From UBA9300 sp032260385 (GTDB lineage Bacteria; Bacteroidota; Bacteroidia; Bacteroidales; VadinHA17): 64,000 nt of DNA. Below the pieces are notes generated by a model. That model was not told the DNA's origin. It made no database searches and saw only the letters and a program-made list of their open reading frames with translations. This document shows positions 8,701 through 17,319 of this stretch, one piece after another. The position numbers were made by a program, and so were the translations under genes. Each line of letters opens with the position of its first letter. Positions within the stretch are counted from its first letter, which is position 1. The stretch lies in NCBI GenBank assembly GCA_032260385.1, contig JAVVEL010000014.1:4257-68256 (forward strand), in the 5' to 3' direction.

Positions 8701-11040
8701 TTATTTTGCTATAAAGAAGAATGTTGCGTTTTCATTATGTTCCAATCCGCTTATCTGGCCGAACATTGGTTTTTGTTTATCCGAATTGGTTAGAGCAACA
8801 GAAACGTTCAGGACTATTTCCTCAATCGGCATACAGGCTCCGGGATTACTTTCAAGAGTCCTGGCAAATGTTCTTGTGAATTCTGAATCATCGGAGGCCA
8901 GTTCATAGCCGGCCGACATAAACACCTGGGATGATTTATTCTGAGTTGCCCTCCAGTCACTGCAGCTTTTAATCGTAGGAGCCGATCTCATTGCCGTGTA
9001 GAAGCTGGGGCCTGATTCGCAGGCATCGGTTACCACAAGTGTGTGTGTAAGCACATTGGTATAAGGTTCCATTGCCGCCCTGAGGGTATTTATATTAAAA
9101 TAGGTAAACTCATCATCCCTCTGTGCATCAATCGGTATCCAGTAACCCACTTCATTTACAACCTTACCGTGGCCTGCATACCATATCAGCAGTGAATTAA
9201 CCTGGTTTGCCTTTATCATATCCCTTAACTCTATTGAAAAGAACTTCTCCATCTCTTCCTTCGTGAGATCCTTCTTGTGTATGATATTGTGGATCTGGTA
9301 GTTTGCAAGGGCAGCCTTCATGAGGTTAACATCCTTAACCGGTCCGCCAAGGCTGGCAAAGGAGCTGTAATTGGAATTCTCAACAAATACCACCCAGGTC
9401 TTACCCATTGGATTTTCAGCAGATATTATGGCACCCTCCCTGTTAATTACGAAGGTGACCTCATTCCGGTTATCGAATATATCCTCGGCAATAACAGTTA
9501 TTTCATCCTTATTGAGGATATCTATTGTTGCGGTAAAAGTCGGGTTTTCCTGCCCAACGGGATAGCTCGCCGTTACACCCTCGATAAAAATTGATTTGAT
9601 AAGGCTTTGATCGTCTATTTTACCCTGTATGTATAAACTGGGATTATTGTTGTCGAGGAAGATCTGTTGATTGTCATCTGCATAGGGTCTCAGAATTGAT
9701 ATTTCAGGGGGATCTATCTCTGTTCTTATAATGGAATACCTGAGATCTGTCTGATTATCGTAATCATCTGTTGCCACCAGGCTTATTGTGTCAATCTCTT
9801 CAATATCAAGATTTGCCAGGAAGTCATAATTTCCGTCCGATCCTTTTTCGAAGAGCGATTCATGGTCGTTGATAACAAGTGCTTTCAGGGAACTTTTTTC
9901 TATTATGGTACCTGATATTATCAGTTTTTCGGCATATCCCTTTACCTCTATTGTTGACCCTTTGACTACCGGGCTGGCAATATTGACTTCCGGGGGATCA
10001 TCTTCGCGGTTTATCTCATAAAGTCTGTTCTGAGCCTCACTGAGCAACTTTCGTGCCCTGGGGTCGAATTCTGAAATTTCAGTTATGGTATTATAATCCC
10101 GGGCAGCCTTCTCAAAATCCTGGATTTCCTCATATGAATGTGCACGCATGAAATAGAATTCCGGGTCGGATGAATTCAGGGTTATGGCTTTCGAAAAATC
10201 ATTTATGGCATTGGGATGCTGGCTGAACTCCTGGTAGTACCTCCCCCGTGTAAGATAGTGGATCGGATTATCAGGTTCAACAAGTATATTCCTTGAAATA
10301 TCGTTTATTGCTGAAGGATAATCAAGTTTTGCTATGTATATCCTGCTCCTTGTGACATAAGCGTCGATATTCCTGTCATTATGCTTAATCGCGGTTGAGC
10401 AGTGTTCCATTGCTTCATCAAGGTGCCCCGTCCTTATAAGCAGGTTTGCTAACGCAAGTCTTGCTTCTATAAACTTCCCGTTTTTACTTAAGGCCTTCTC
10501 AAAATCCTTCCTGGCCAGGACATCATTATTGAGTTTTTCATATACCAGCCCCCTCTGGAAAAAATTTAAATCATCCTCCCTGAAGATCATGGCAGTGTCA
10601 GACACTTTAAGGGCCTGTTCATACATGGCCAGCTCAAGCAGGGTTTTTACTTTTTCGGGATAGATCCTGGCATCCTTCCTGGCCACAGCGCTCGCATGAT
10701 TCAGATGGGCCAGGGCCTGCCGGTAATCACCCATCTTGTTGCTTACCCTGCCAAGGAAGAAAAGCACATCTGCTTCTTTGGGATCAAAGACCCTTGCTTT
10801 CTCATAATCGGCATAGGCTTCCTCATACTTTTTTATGGTTTCAAGAACACTGCCACGTGCAATGTAAAGATCAATCTTTGTCGGCTTCAGCTCTATGGCA
10901 TGGGTATATTGCACAATGGCATCTTCATACTTACCATTTTCAACAAATTTTTCCGCAGCCTTCCTGAGTTTTCTGAAGCTTTGGCCATTAAGAGACGATG
11001 CCACCGCTAAGAGCACAAGAAGAGTAACTAATTTTCTCAT
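8701..11040 (-). CDS. Secreted TPR protein with C-terminal caspase-like (peptidase C14) domain
   Basis: Protein of 779 residues. Seen: a signal peptide (MRKLVTLLVLLAVASSLNGQ), then about eight to nine tetratricopeptide repeats to roughly residue 340 (for example GKYEDAIVQYTHAIELKP, DFEKALSKNGKFIEARL). Two Ig-like/Big-type segments follow, starting PPEVNIASPVVKGSTIEVKG and PPEISILRPYAD. The last part, from about 555, is a caspase-hemoglobinase fold (WVVFVENSNYSSFASL). The catalytic dyad is intact: His624 in WYAGHG and Cys674 in TDACESG. The signal peptide places it outside the cytoplasm. Its target is unknown. The gene is followed 6 bases later by the propeller/PP2C gene, which suggests one signalling unit. 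ribD lies upstream on the same strand with a 150-base gap. Confidence 0.88.
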   Translation of the reverse strand: MRKLVTLLVLLAVASSLNGQSFRKLRKAAEKFVENGKYEDAIVQYTHAIELKPTKIDLYIARGSVLETIKKYEEAYADYEKARVFDPKEADVLFFLGRVSNKMGDYRQALAHLNHASAVARKDARIYPEKVKTLLELAMYEQALKVSDTAMIFREDDLNFFQRGLVYEKLNNDVLARKDFEKALSKNGKFIEARLALANLLIRTGHLDEAMEHCSTAIKHNDRNIDAYVTRSRIYIAKLDYPSAINDISRNILVEPDNPIHYLTRGRYYQEFSQHPNAINDFSKAITLNSSDPEFYFMRAHSYEEIQDFEKAARDYNTITEISEFDPRARKLLSEAQNRLYEINREDDPPEVNIASPVVKGSTIEVKGYAEKLIISGTIIEKSSLKALVINDHESLFEKGSDGNYDFLANLDIEEIDTISLVATDDYDNQTDLRYSIIRTEIDPPEISILRPYADDNQQIFLDNNNPSLYIQGKIDDQSLIKSIFIEGVTASYPVGQENPTFTATIDILNKDEITVIAEDIFDNRNEVTFVINREGAIISAENPMGKTWVVFVENSNYSSFASLGGPVKDVNLMKAALANYQIHNIIHKKDLTKEEMEKFFSIELRDMIKANQVNSLLIWYAGHGKVVNEVGYWIPIDAQRDDEFTYFNINTLRAAMEPYTNVLTHTLVVTDACESGPSFYTAMRSAPTIKSCSDWRATQNKSSQVFMSAGYELASDDSEFTRTFARTLESNPGACMPIEEIVLNVSVALTNSDKQKPMFGQISGLEHNENATFFFIAK

Positions 11041-11151
11041 GACAGTTATTTTTTCTTATTTCCTTTATACGCCTGTTTTAAATAAAAGATACGCTGGGAT
11101 AATTCTCCTTTACACTTTACGTCAATGTCTTAAGTCCTGTCCGGATAAAAT

Positions 11152-11159
11152 CAAAGGTA
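11152..11159 (-). promoter_or_regulatory. Possible -7 box TACCTTTG upstream of the caspase gene
   Basis: On the minus strand TACCTTTG (plus-strand CAAAGGTA) matches TAnnTTTG, about 110 bases before the caspase ATG and inside the ribD-caspase gap. No convincing -33 element was found, so confidence is low. Confidence 0.3.
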
Positions 11160-11190
11160 ATATTTTTATTAAAATATCATAGATTATTGA

Positions 11191-12240
11191 TTAAACCTTT
11201 GGCCTGATATATTCAAGAATGCTCCCCTTAAATTTATGTTTTTTAATAATCTTCCCCTCGATAATGGGGGACTTAAGGCCTTTCCCAAAAACAACATCTC
11301 CCGTAAAGACCCTTGCCTCATCCCATAATCCGGTTTCAATAAACTGTGACAGAACAATCTTTCCTCCTTCAATGATCACAGACAGTATTTCCTCATTATG
11401 CATAAAGCGTAATACTTCTTCAATTGCTTTCGCCCGGCTTTTTAATGGTATATACAAGGCATTGCTCCCCTTCTGTGAACTGTTAAGGCTGAATATTACC
11501 GAAGGCGGGTCCCCCTTGAATATTTTCAGCCCTGACGGCAGGTTTGCTGATTCACTCAGTATAAACCTCCTGGGATTTTCCCCGCCCCATAACCTTACAT
11601 CAAGAGAGGGGTCATCGTTACAGGCCGTCCTGTCACCTATAAGTATAGCATCCTCTTCGGAACGCCATTTATGTACAAGCATCCTTTCTTCCATGCCGGT
11701 GATCCAGTTCGGTCCTATTTCATTTTTTAACCTGAGCATGTCCATATAACCGTCTGAACTGCTGGCCCATTTGAGAATTATATATGGTCGTTCCCTTTCA
11801 TGAAAGGTAAAAAATCTTTTATTAATTTCGCGGCTTTCCTCTTCCAGCACGCCGCAAACAACATCAATGCCTGCCTCCTTCAGCATCCTGATCCCCCGAC
11901 CGCCGACTTTTTTACTGGGATCAGAAGTGCCAATAACAACACGCGGGATTTTTTCTGCAATTATCCTCTCGCTGCAGGGAGGAGTGCGACCGTAATGACA
12001 ACAGGGCTCAAGGTTGACATAGAGGGTGGCCTTCTTCATTAAAAGCCTATCCTTAACAGAATTAATTGCCATTACTTCTGCATGCGCTCCTCCTGCCCTG
12101 GTATGGTAAGCCTCTCCGATTATTTTATTGTCATTCACAATCACTGCCCCGACGAGGGGATTAGGGCTGGTATTGCCCCTTGCAAGAGAAGCCAGGGCAA
12201 GGGCTCTTTCCATGTATTTTCTGTCATTTCCGGTTAACAT
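11191..12240 (-). CDS. ribD: Bifunctional riboflavin biosynthesis deaminase/reductase
   Basis: Catalyses two steps of riboflavin synthesis: deamination of diaminohydroxyphosphoribosylamino-pyrimidine, then NADPH reduction of the ribosyl chain. Seen: an N-terminal zinc deaminase domain with GGAHAEVMAI (zinc His and catalytic Glu) and EPCCHYGRTPPCSERI (two zinc Cys), then a reductase domain from about residue 140 (ILKWASSSDGYMDM, ILIGDRTACNDDPSLDVR, SVIIEGGKIVLSQFIE). I chose the ATG at 12240 (MLTGNDRKYMERALAL), giving 349 residues. The in-frame ATG at 12270 would add ten residues and overlap the divergent prmC start. No FMN riboswitch was recognised upstream. Confidence 0.93.
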   Translation of the reverse strand: MLTGNDRKYMERALALASLARGNTSPNPLVGAVIVNDNKIIGEAYHTRAGGAHAEVMAINSVKDRLLMKKATLYVNLEPCCHYGRTPPCSERIIAEKIPRVVIGTSDPSKKVGGRGIRMLKEAGIDVVCGVLEEESREINKRFFTFHERERPYIILKWASSSDGYMDMLRLKNEIGPNWITGMEERMLVHKWRSEEDAILIGDRTACNDDPSLDVRLWGGENPRRFILSESANLPSGLKIFKGDPPSVIFSLNSSQKGSNALYIPLKSRAKAIEEVLRFMHNEEILSVIIEGGKIVLSQFIETGLWDEARVFTGDVVFGKGLKSPIIEGKIIKKHKFKGSILEYIRPKV

Positions 12241-12268
12241 ACTGTATAATATGTTAAATTTGATAAAC

Positions 12269-13132
12269 ATGACCCGGGAAAAACTAACGATAAAAAGCCT
12301 CCGCCATCACCTCCGTGATAATTTATCACCTTATTATCCGGAAGGGGAAATGAATGCAATAATCAGAATCTTACTGTCTTTTATGAGCGGTAAAGACAAT
12401 GTATATATCCTTTCCCATCCCGATCATGAAATATCTTCATATAACTGGTTTAAAGTTAATAAAATATGTGATTATCTTAAAAAAATGATGCCGGTACAGT
12501 ATATCACCGGGTCGGCAGAATTCTACGGCAGGCTTTATAAGGTTACACCCGACACCCTTATTCCCAGGCAGGAAACCGAGGAGCTTGTCGACCTGGTAAT
12601 AAGGGAAAACAGTAAAATTGCACCGCTTATACTCGAAACCGGTACCGGCACAGGATGCGTAGCTGTAAGCCTTGCACTCCATATTGACGGAGCTGCAGTA
12701 ACTGCCACCGATATATCAAAAGAAATAATTACCGTGGCAGAATATAATGCAATAAAAAATTCAGCGGAAATTAATTTTATTATTGATGATATGCTGAGTC
12801 CAGACATCAGTAAATACGGGGAATATGATCTGGCAGTGTGCAATCCTCCTTACATAAGTGAATCGGAAAAGCTAAATATGGAAAAAAATGTCCTTGATTA
12901 TGAGCCTCACCAGGCTCTTTTTGTACCAGATATGGATCCACTCCTGTATTACAGGTCGGTCCTTGAATTATGTAAAACCGTATTGAAACCGGGGGCTAGC
13001 CTTTATTTTGAAATCAACGAAACAAAAGCACGGGAAATGAAAAATATTTTGTACAATTATGGATACAGGAACATCAGTATCATAAATGACATTAATGGTA
13101 AAGCAAGAATCAGTAAAGGCATCAAAGGATGA
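12269..13132 (+). CDS. prmC: Peptide chain release factor N5-glutamine methyltransferase
   Basis: S-adenosylmethionine-dependent enzyme that methylates the Gln of the GGQ motif in RF1 and RF2. Seen: a helical N-terminal domain, then IPRQETEELVD, the SAM loop LETGTGTGCVAVSLA, and the catalytic NPPY in AVCNPPYISESE. This is the full PrmC layout at about 287 residues. I chose ATG 12269 (MTREKLTIKSL). The open frame extends upstream to 12128 but there it lies opposite ribD, and the extra residues do not resemble PrmC. Its last four bases overlap the recX start (ATGA), which suggests translational coupling. Its likely substrate gene, prfB, is in the same window. Confidence 0.94.
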   Translation: MTREKLTIKSLRHHLRDNLSPYYPEGEMNAIIRILLSFMSGKDNVYILSHPDHEISSYNWFKVNKICDYLKKMMPVQYITGSAEFYGRLYKVTPDTLIPRQETEELVDLVIRENSKIAPLILETGTGTGCVAVSLALHIDGAAVTATDISKEIITVAEYNAIKNSAEINFIIDDMLSPDISKYGEYDLAVCNPPYISESEKLNMEKNVLDYEPHQALFVPDMDPLLYYRSVLELCKTVLKPGASLYFEINETKAREMKNILYNYGYRNISIINDINGKARISKGIKG

Positions 13133-13596
13133 ATAAAAACAACTACACTATTGCTCTTGAAAGGGCCATGTCACTATGCAGTAAAAGCGAGAAGTGTAGA
13201 AATGACATAGGGGCCAGGCTCAATGAATGGAAACTGACAAACAAGCAGGAAAATGAGGACATAATAAACGAGCTGGTAAAAAACAACTTTATTGACGAAA
13301 AAAGATATGCAGGTGCCTACAGTCGAGACAAGATCCGCTTCAACAAATGGGGAAAGGTAAAAATCAGGCTTATGCTTAAATCACGGGGCATTGGTGAAGA
13401 GGATATCGAACACGGGCTTGGGCTTATTGATGACGAATCCTACCTTGGCATGATTGAGGAAGAGATAAAAGAAAAGAAAAGAACAATCCGGGCAAAGAAC
13501 CTTTTCGATCTTAAGGCCAGACTTATCCGTTTTGCATCGTCCAGGGGCTATGAACAGGACTATGTTTATGATATTATAAACAGGCTGAAATCCTAA
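13129..13596 (+). CDS. recX: Regulatory protein RecX
   Basis: Small helical protein of 155 residues that in other bacteria binds RecA filaments and modulates recombination. Seen: the family pattern of three-helix repeats, with LVKNNFIDEKRYAGAYSRDKIRFNKWGKVKIRLMLKSRGIGEEDI as the most recognisable core (the family's F-D/E-x-x-R-[YF]-A ... F-x-x-x-K-W-G-x-x-K-I motif), and RLIRFASSRGYEQDYVYDIIN near the end. It starts inside the prmC stop codon (ATGA overlap). It ends overlapping the stop of the convergent DUF2752 gene by four bases. Confidence 0.88.
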   Translation: MNKNNYTIALERAMSLCSKSEKCRNDIGARLNEWKLTNKQENEDIINELVKNNFIDEKRYAGAYSRDKIRFNKWGKVKIRLMLKSRGIGEEDIEHGLGLIDDESYLGMIEEEIKEKKRTIRAKNLFDLKARLIRFASSRGYEQDYVYDIINRLKS

Positions 13597-13979
13597 AAAA
13601 GGATGTCAAAATAATAGACAAAAAACTGCCTGAAAGCAAGTATAAAGCTAATGATGGCAAGGCTCGAGTCCAGGATTATTAATTTCCTGACCTGCAATGG
13701 TTTGCGCGATAAATAAACAATATTCGACAGGCGCATCACAAGGTGAAAAAGGAAGAATAAAAATATTCTCATCCCGTATTCATTGTGCATTTCAGCACTG
13801 GCGAAATCTCCTCTTATAATATAGGAAAAGCTTCGTGACAGGCCGCATGAAGGGCAGGCCTGCCCTGTTATTTGCTCATGAATGCATTTTACGGGATAGT
13901 TATTTTCAGCGGGGCAAAAAAAACCGGAATATATAAATATGAGTATTATTATTCCGGCAAACACGGCATTAACGACCAT
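13593..13979 (-). CDS. DUF2752 membrane protein
   Basis: Small integral membrane protein. Seen: an N-terminal hydrophobic helix (VNAVFAGIIILIFIYSGFF), the DUF2752 signature CIHEQITGQACPSCGLSRSF, and two further hydrophobic helices (MRIFLFFLFHLVMRL, LIILDSSLAIISFILAF). Function of the family is unknown. The ATG at 13979 is chosen because the longer frame from 14078 would overlap the upstream DUF4190 gene by 62 bases and adds only a charged stretch of 33 residues; that longer start cannot be excluded. DUF2752 genes next to DUF4190-type genes are common in Bacteroidota, so a joint membrane role is plausible but unproven. Confidence 0.75.
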   Translation of the reverse strand: MVVNAVFAGIIILIFIYSGFFCPAENNYPVKCIHEQITGQACPSCGLSRSFSYIIRGDFASAEMHNEYGMRIFLFFLFHLVMRLSNIVYLSRKPLQVRKLIILDSSLAIISFILAFRQFFVYYFDILF

Positions 13980-14016
13980 ATAACTGTTACCATAGGCAGG
14001 GATCTCAGCATTATAG

Positions 14017-14520
14017 TCACTTCTGTACCGTTGTGTCTGTTTGTATTGTATCTTCTTTTTCCGATCCAACTCCTTCAAGTTCTTCTAATTTGTCACGAAG
14101 ATCCTTCTTTTTTGATGTTCCTTCTATCTCAATCTTATCTTCACCATCTTCAATGGTAATTCTGAAATTACCGCTTTCAAAATCTTCCCTTATATCTTTC
14201 TCAACATCTTCAAACGCTTCTTCAATCCTCTGCCCTATGGTAGAAAAGTTTTTGGAGAAGCCTGCAAAGAATACCCACTGGCCAATTGATATCAGCAAGG
14301 CCAGCACCCCGGTAACGAGGCCCCCTATTTGCATCCCTTTGGGGGCTGCAGACTGGGAAGCCTGTGATATGCCTATTGCTCCCAGCACTATTGCCACTAT
14401 TCCCGTGATAAAGGCAAGTGTCCCGATGCAGGGTATAAAGGCAATTACGATACTGATTACACCCATAATTAGAGCGGCAACTCCCATGCCATGACCTGTG
14501 TTTCCGGTTTTTTCTTCCAT
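14017..14520 (-). CDS. DUF4190-type small membrane protein
   Basis: Protein of 167 residues. Seen: two long glycine-rich hydrophobic segments (GVAALIMGVISIVIAFIPCIG and FITGIVAIVLGAIGISQA), a third segment (IGGLVTGVLALLISIGQWVFF), then a strongly acidic, charged C-terminal tail from about residue 95 (FEDVEKDIREDFESG, KIEIEGTSKKKDL). The N-terminal part fits the DUF4190 family; the tail has no homology I recognise and may be a cytoplasmic or periplasmic binding segment. It is the upstream partner of the DUF2752 gene. Function unknown. Confidence 0.75.
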   Translation of the reverse strand: MEEKTGNTGHGMGVAALIMGVISIVIAFIPCIGTLAFITGIVAIVLGAIGISQASQSAAPKGMQIGGLVTGVLALLISIGQWVFFAGFSKNFSTIGQRIEEAFEDVEKDIREDFESGNFRITIEDGEDKIEIEGTSKKKDLRDKLEELEGVGSEKEDTIQTDTTVQK

Positions 14521-14547
14521 GATTATATGGTTTCTGCTATTTTCAAT

Positions 14548-15102
14548 TTATTCTTTCATCGTTAAAATCCTCAACATATCCCTTTCTAAAGACGCTTCAG
14601 GATATTCAATGATGCGTCCCAGTTCAAAATTATTTTTATAAAAGATAAAAGTAGGCACACGCTCAATATCCAGTGACTCATAAGACGGCACCGGTGCTTC
14701 CTTGTAGGAATCAACCCCAATAAAACGGATGCGCTCCCTGTCATAACCAAGTGTTTCAATAATTTTCATAAAGCGGGGTACTTCACGCCTGCTGTCAGGG
14801 CACCATGTTCCCATCACTACCAGTATCTCAATGCTGTCGATGCCTGCCCCTTCAATTTTGATAAAGGCTTCATCATCGAGCTCGTAATCATTGAATTCCT
14901 TGCTGAACCAGGCGTCATGGGGCTCATTCAGCAATGAATTATAGTTAAAATCACCCAGCAACCATGTTTGTGGGTCAAAATAATCAAATTCATCTTTTTC
15001 CTGGGCTGTTAAGGAAGCGGCCGTTAATATTATCAGGAGACTGGAAATTATCACATTCCTATAAATACGGACCGAATTGGTTTTAATATTTTGAGTCATC
15101 AT
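14548..15102 (-). CDS. Exported thioredoxin-fold protein with a WCPDS active site
   Basis: Thioredoxin-like protein of 184 residues. Seen: an N-terminal hydrophobic export signal (NVIISSLLIILTAASLTAQ), then a thioredoxin fold with VVMGTWCPDSRREVPRF and the cis-proline in IERVPTFIFYKNN. The active site is CPDS rather than CxxC, so only one redox cysteine is present. Such C-x-x-S proteins cannot do standard dithiol exchange and may act through mixed disulfides or have lost redox activity. It likely works in the periplasm. It lies 28 bases upstream of the DUF4190 gene on the same strand and downstream of the mut operon. The partner protein is unknown. Confidence 0.8.
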   Translation of the reverse strand: MMTQNIKTNSVRIYRNVIISSLLIILTAASLTAQEKDEFDYFDPQTWLLGDFNYNSLLNEPHDAWFSKEFNDYELDDEAFIKIEGAGIDSIEILVVMGTWCPDSRREVPRFMKIIETLGYDRERIRFIGVDSYKEAPVPSYESLDIERVPTFIFYKNNFELGRIIEYPEASLERDMLRILTMKE

Positions 15103-15157
15103 GTTGGCAATTTACAATAAAAGGTTCAGAATGTCCAGAAAATTTATTTTAAGGTCA

Positions 15158-17311
15158 TCAGTCTATTGTCTGGAGCAATATTTCAAGTATTTTAATTGCT
15201 GCTGTTGACACTGATGTTCCCGGGCCGAAAATGGCTGCCACACCTGCATCATACAGGAATTTATAGTCCTGCACCGGTATTACACCCCCTGCAATTACCA
15301 GTATATCTTCTCTCCCATGTTTCTTCAGCTCCTCTATAACCTGAGGAATAAGTGTTTTATGACCTGCTGCCAGGCTTGAAACCCCCAGCACATGCACATC
15401 ATTCTCAACCGCCTGGCGTGCCGCCTCGGCAGGTGTCTGGAACAGGGGACCAATATCAACGTCAAAGCCTATATCAGCGTAGCCGGTCGACACTACCTTA
15501 GCCCCGCGGTCATGTCCGTCCTGTCCCATCTTTGCAACCATTATCCTGGGCTGCCGCCCTTCTTTTTCGGCAAATTGCCGGGTCATTTTACGTGCTTCCT
15601 CAAAATCTTTGTCATTCTTATATTCCGAGGAATACACACCTGAGATTGATCGTACCACTGCTTTATACCTCCCTGCTATTTTTTCGCATGCATAAGAAAT
15701 CTCGCCGAGGCTTGCTCTTTTTGCTGCAGCATCAACAGCCAGTTCGAGCAGGTTGCCACGGCCGGTCTCAGCAGCTTCTGTTAGTTTATCCAGAGCCTTC
15801 CTGCATTCATCTTCATTTCTTTCGGACTTCAATTTAGCAATTCTTTTTATTTGTGCCTCACGTACAGAGGTATTATCCACTTCCAGAATTTCCAGCGGGT
15901 CTTCCCTATCAAGGCGGTACTTATTTAATCCCACTATTATCTGGCTTCTTGAATCTATTCTTGCCTGTGCACGTGCCGATGCCTCTTCAATCCTCATCTT
16001 GGGCACCCCTGATTCAATTGCCCTGGCCATGCCTCCCAGTTCTTCCACTTCCATGATCAGATCCCAGGCCCGGTGCGTCAGCTCATGTGTCAGGCTCTCC
16101 ACAAAATATGAACCCGCCCATGGATCTACGGCACGGCATATTTCCGTTTCTTCCTGCAGGTATATCTGGGTATTTCGTGCTATCCTGGCGGAGAAATCAG
16201 TGGGTAAGGCAATGGCTTCATCCAGGGCGTTGGTATGCAGGCTCTGGGTATGGCCTAGGGCTGCTGCCATGGCTTCGATGCAGGTCCTGCCGACATTATT
16301 GTAGGGATCCTGCTCCGTAAGGCTCCATCCCGAGGTTTGTGAATGTGTCCTGAGTGCCATTGACTTCGGATTCCTGGGATTGAAGCCACTTACAATTTTT
16401 GCCCACAGCATTCTTGCCGCCCTCATCTTTGCTATCTCCATGAAGTGATTCATCCCGACAGCCCAGAAAAATGACAATCGTGGTGCAAAGGTATCGATGT
16501 CGAGCCCTGCTCCCAGTCCTGCCCTGAGGTACTCAAGGCCGTCAGCCAGGGTATATGCCAGTTCAATGTCGCAGGTAGCTCCGGCTTCCTGCATATGATA
16601 ACCGGAAATGCTTATTGAATTGAAACGAGGCATTTTTTCGGAAGTGTACCTGAAGATATCGGCTATTATTCTCATTGAAAAATCCGGCGGATATATGTAG
16701 GTATTCCTAACCATAAACTCCTTCAGGATATCATTCTGTATGGTTCCTGATAAATCTTCCAGCCTTGCTCCCTGCTCAAGGGCGGCAACTATGTAAAAGG
16801 CCATAACAGGAAGCACGGCGCCATTCATGGTCATTGACACCGACATCTTATCAAGGGGAATCTGGTCGAACAATATTTTCATGTCAAGGATTGAATCAAC
16901 AGCCACACCGGCCTTACCCACATCACCGACCACCCTCTCATGGTCTGAATCATAACCCCGGTGTGTGGCAAGATCGAAAGCCACCGACAGCCCTTTTTGT
17001 CCTGCAGCCAGGTTCCTCCTGTAAAATGCATTGGATTCTTCGGCGGTTGAAAATCCCGCGTACTGACGTATGGTCCATGGCCTCATGGCATACATGGCGG
17101 AATAGGGTCCGTGAAGAAAGGGAGGCAGTCCGGCTGCATAATCAAGATGCTCCATGCCTTCAAGATCCTTTCCTGAATAAGTTCTCTTAAGGGGTATCTT
17201 TTCCGGGGTAAGCCAATCCTTCTCTATACCCATTTTCTTCTCCCATTCACTGAAATCAAAGTCAGCCTCTTTTCCCCTCTTAATTGCCGATTTATTAAAT
17301 GATGGTCTCAT
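15158..17311 (-). CDS. mutB: Methylmalonyl-CoA mutase large (catalytic) subunit
   Basis: Adenosylcobalamin enzyme that interconverts succinyl-CoA and methylmalonyl-CoA, the key step of succinate-to-propionate metabolism. Seen: 717 residues; a TIM-barrel domain beginning about residue 55 (YAAGLPPFLHGPYSAMYAMRPWTIRQYAGFS) with RNTYIYPP and the long substrate-barrel signature through GVPKMRIEEASARAQARID. A C-terminal cobalamin-binding domain carries the base-off ligand His600 in DGHDRGAK plus SSLAAGHKTL and VIAGGVIP. It follows mutA after 8 bases, as one operon. No methylmalonyl-CoA epimerase or MeaB-like chaperone is present in this window. Confidence 0.97.
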   Translation of the reverse strand: MRPSFNKSAIKRGKEADFDFSEWEKKMGIEKDWLTPEKIPLKRTYSGKDLEGMEHLDYAAGLPPFLHGPYSAMYAMRPWTIRQYAGFSTAEESNAFYRRNLAAGQKGLSVAFDLATHRGYDSDHERVVGDVGKAGVAVDSILDMKILFDQIPLDKMSVSMTMNGAVLPVMAFYIVAALEQGARLEDLSGTIQNDILKEFMVRNTYIYPPDFSMRIIADIFRYTSEKMPRFNSISISGYHMQEAGATCDIELAYTLADGLEYLRAGLGAGLDIDTFAPRLSFFWAVGMNHFMEIAKMRAARMLWAKIVSGFNPRNPKSMALRTHSQTSGWSLTEQDPYNNVGRTCIEAMAAALGHTQSLHTNALDEAIALPTDFSARIARNTQIYLQEETEICRAVDPWAGSYFVESLTHELTHRAWDLIMEVEELGGMARAIESGVPKMRIEEASARAQARIDSRSQIIVGLNKYRLDREDPLEILEVDNTSVREAQIKRIAKLKSERNEDECRKALDKLTEAAETGRGNLLELAVDAAAKRASLGEISYACEKIAGRYKAVVRSISGVYSSEYKNDKDFEEARKMTRQFAEKEGRQPRIMVAKMGQDGHDRGAKVVSTGYADIGFDVDIGPLFQTPAEAARQAVENDVHVLGVSSLAAGHKTLIPQVIEELKKHGREDILVIAGGVIPVQDYKFLYDAGVAAIFGPGTSVSTAAIKILEILLQTID

Positions 17312-17319
17312 AGCCAGCC

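Noticed and set aside
11219..11749. 176-codon + strand open frame opposite ribD
   Set aside because: Antisense to a confidently assigned gene, and no family resemblance.
12241..12268. FMN riboswitch upstream of ribD
   Set aside because: The gap to the divergent prmC gene is only 28 bases and has no room for such a structure.
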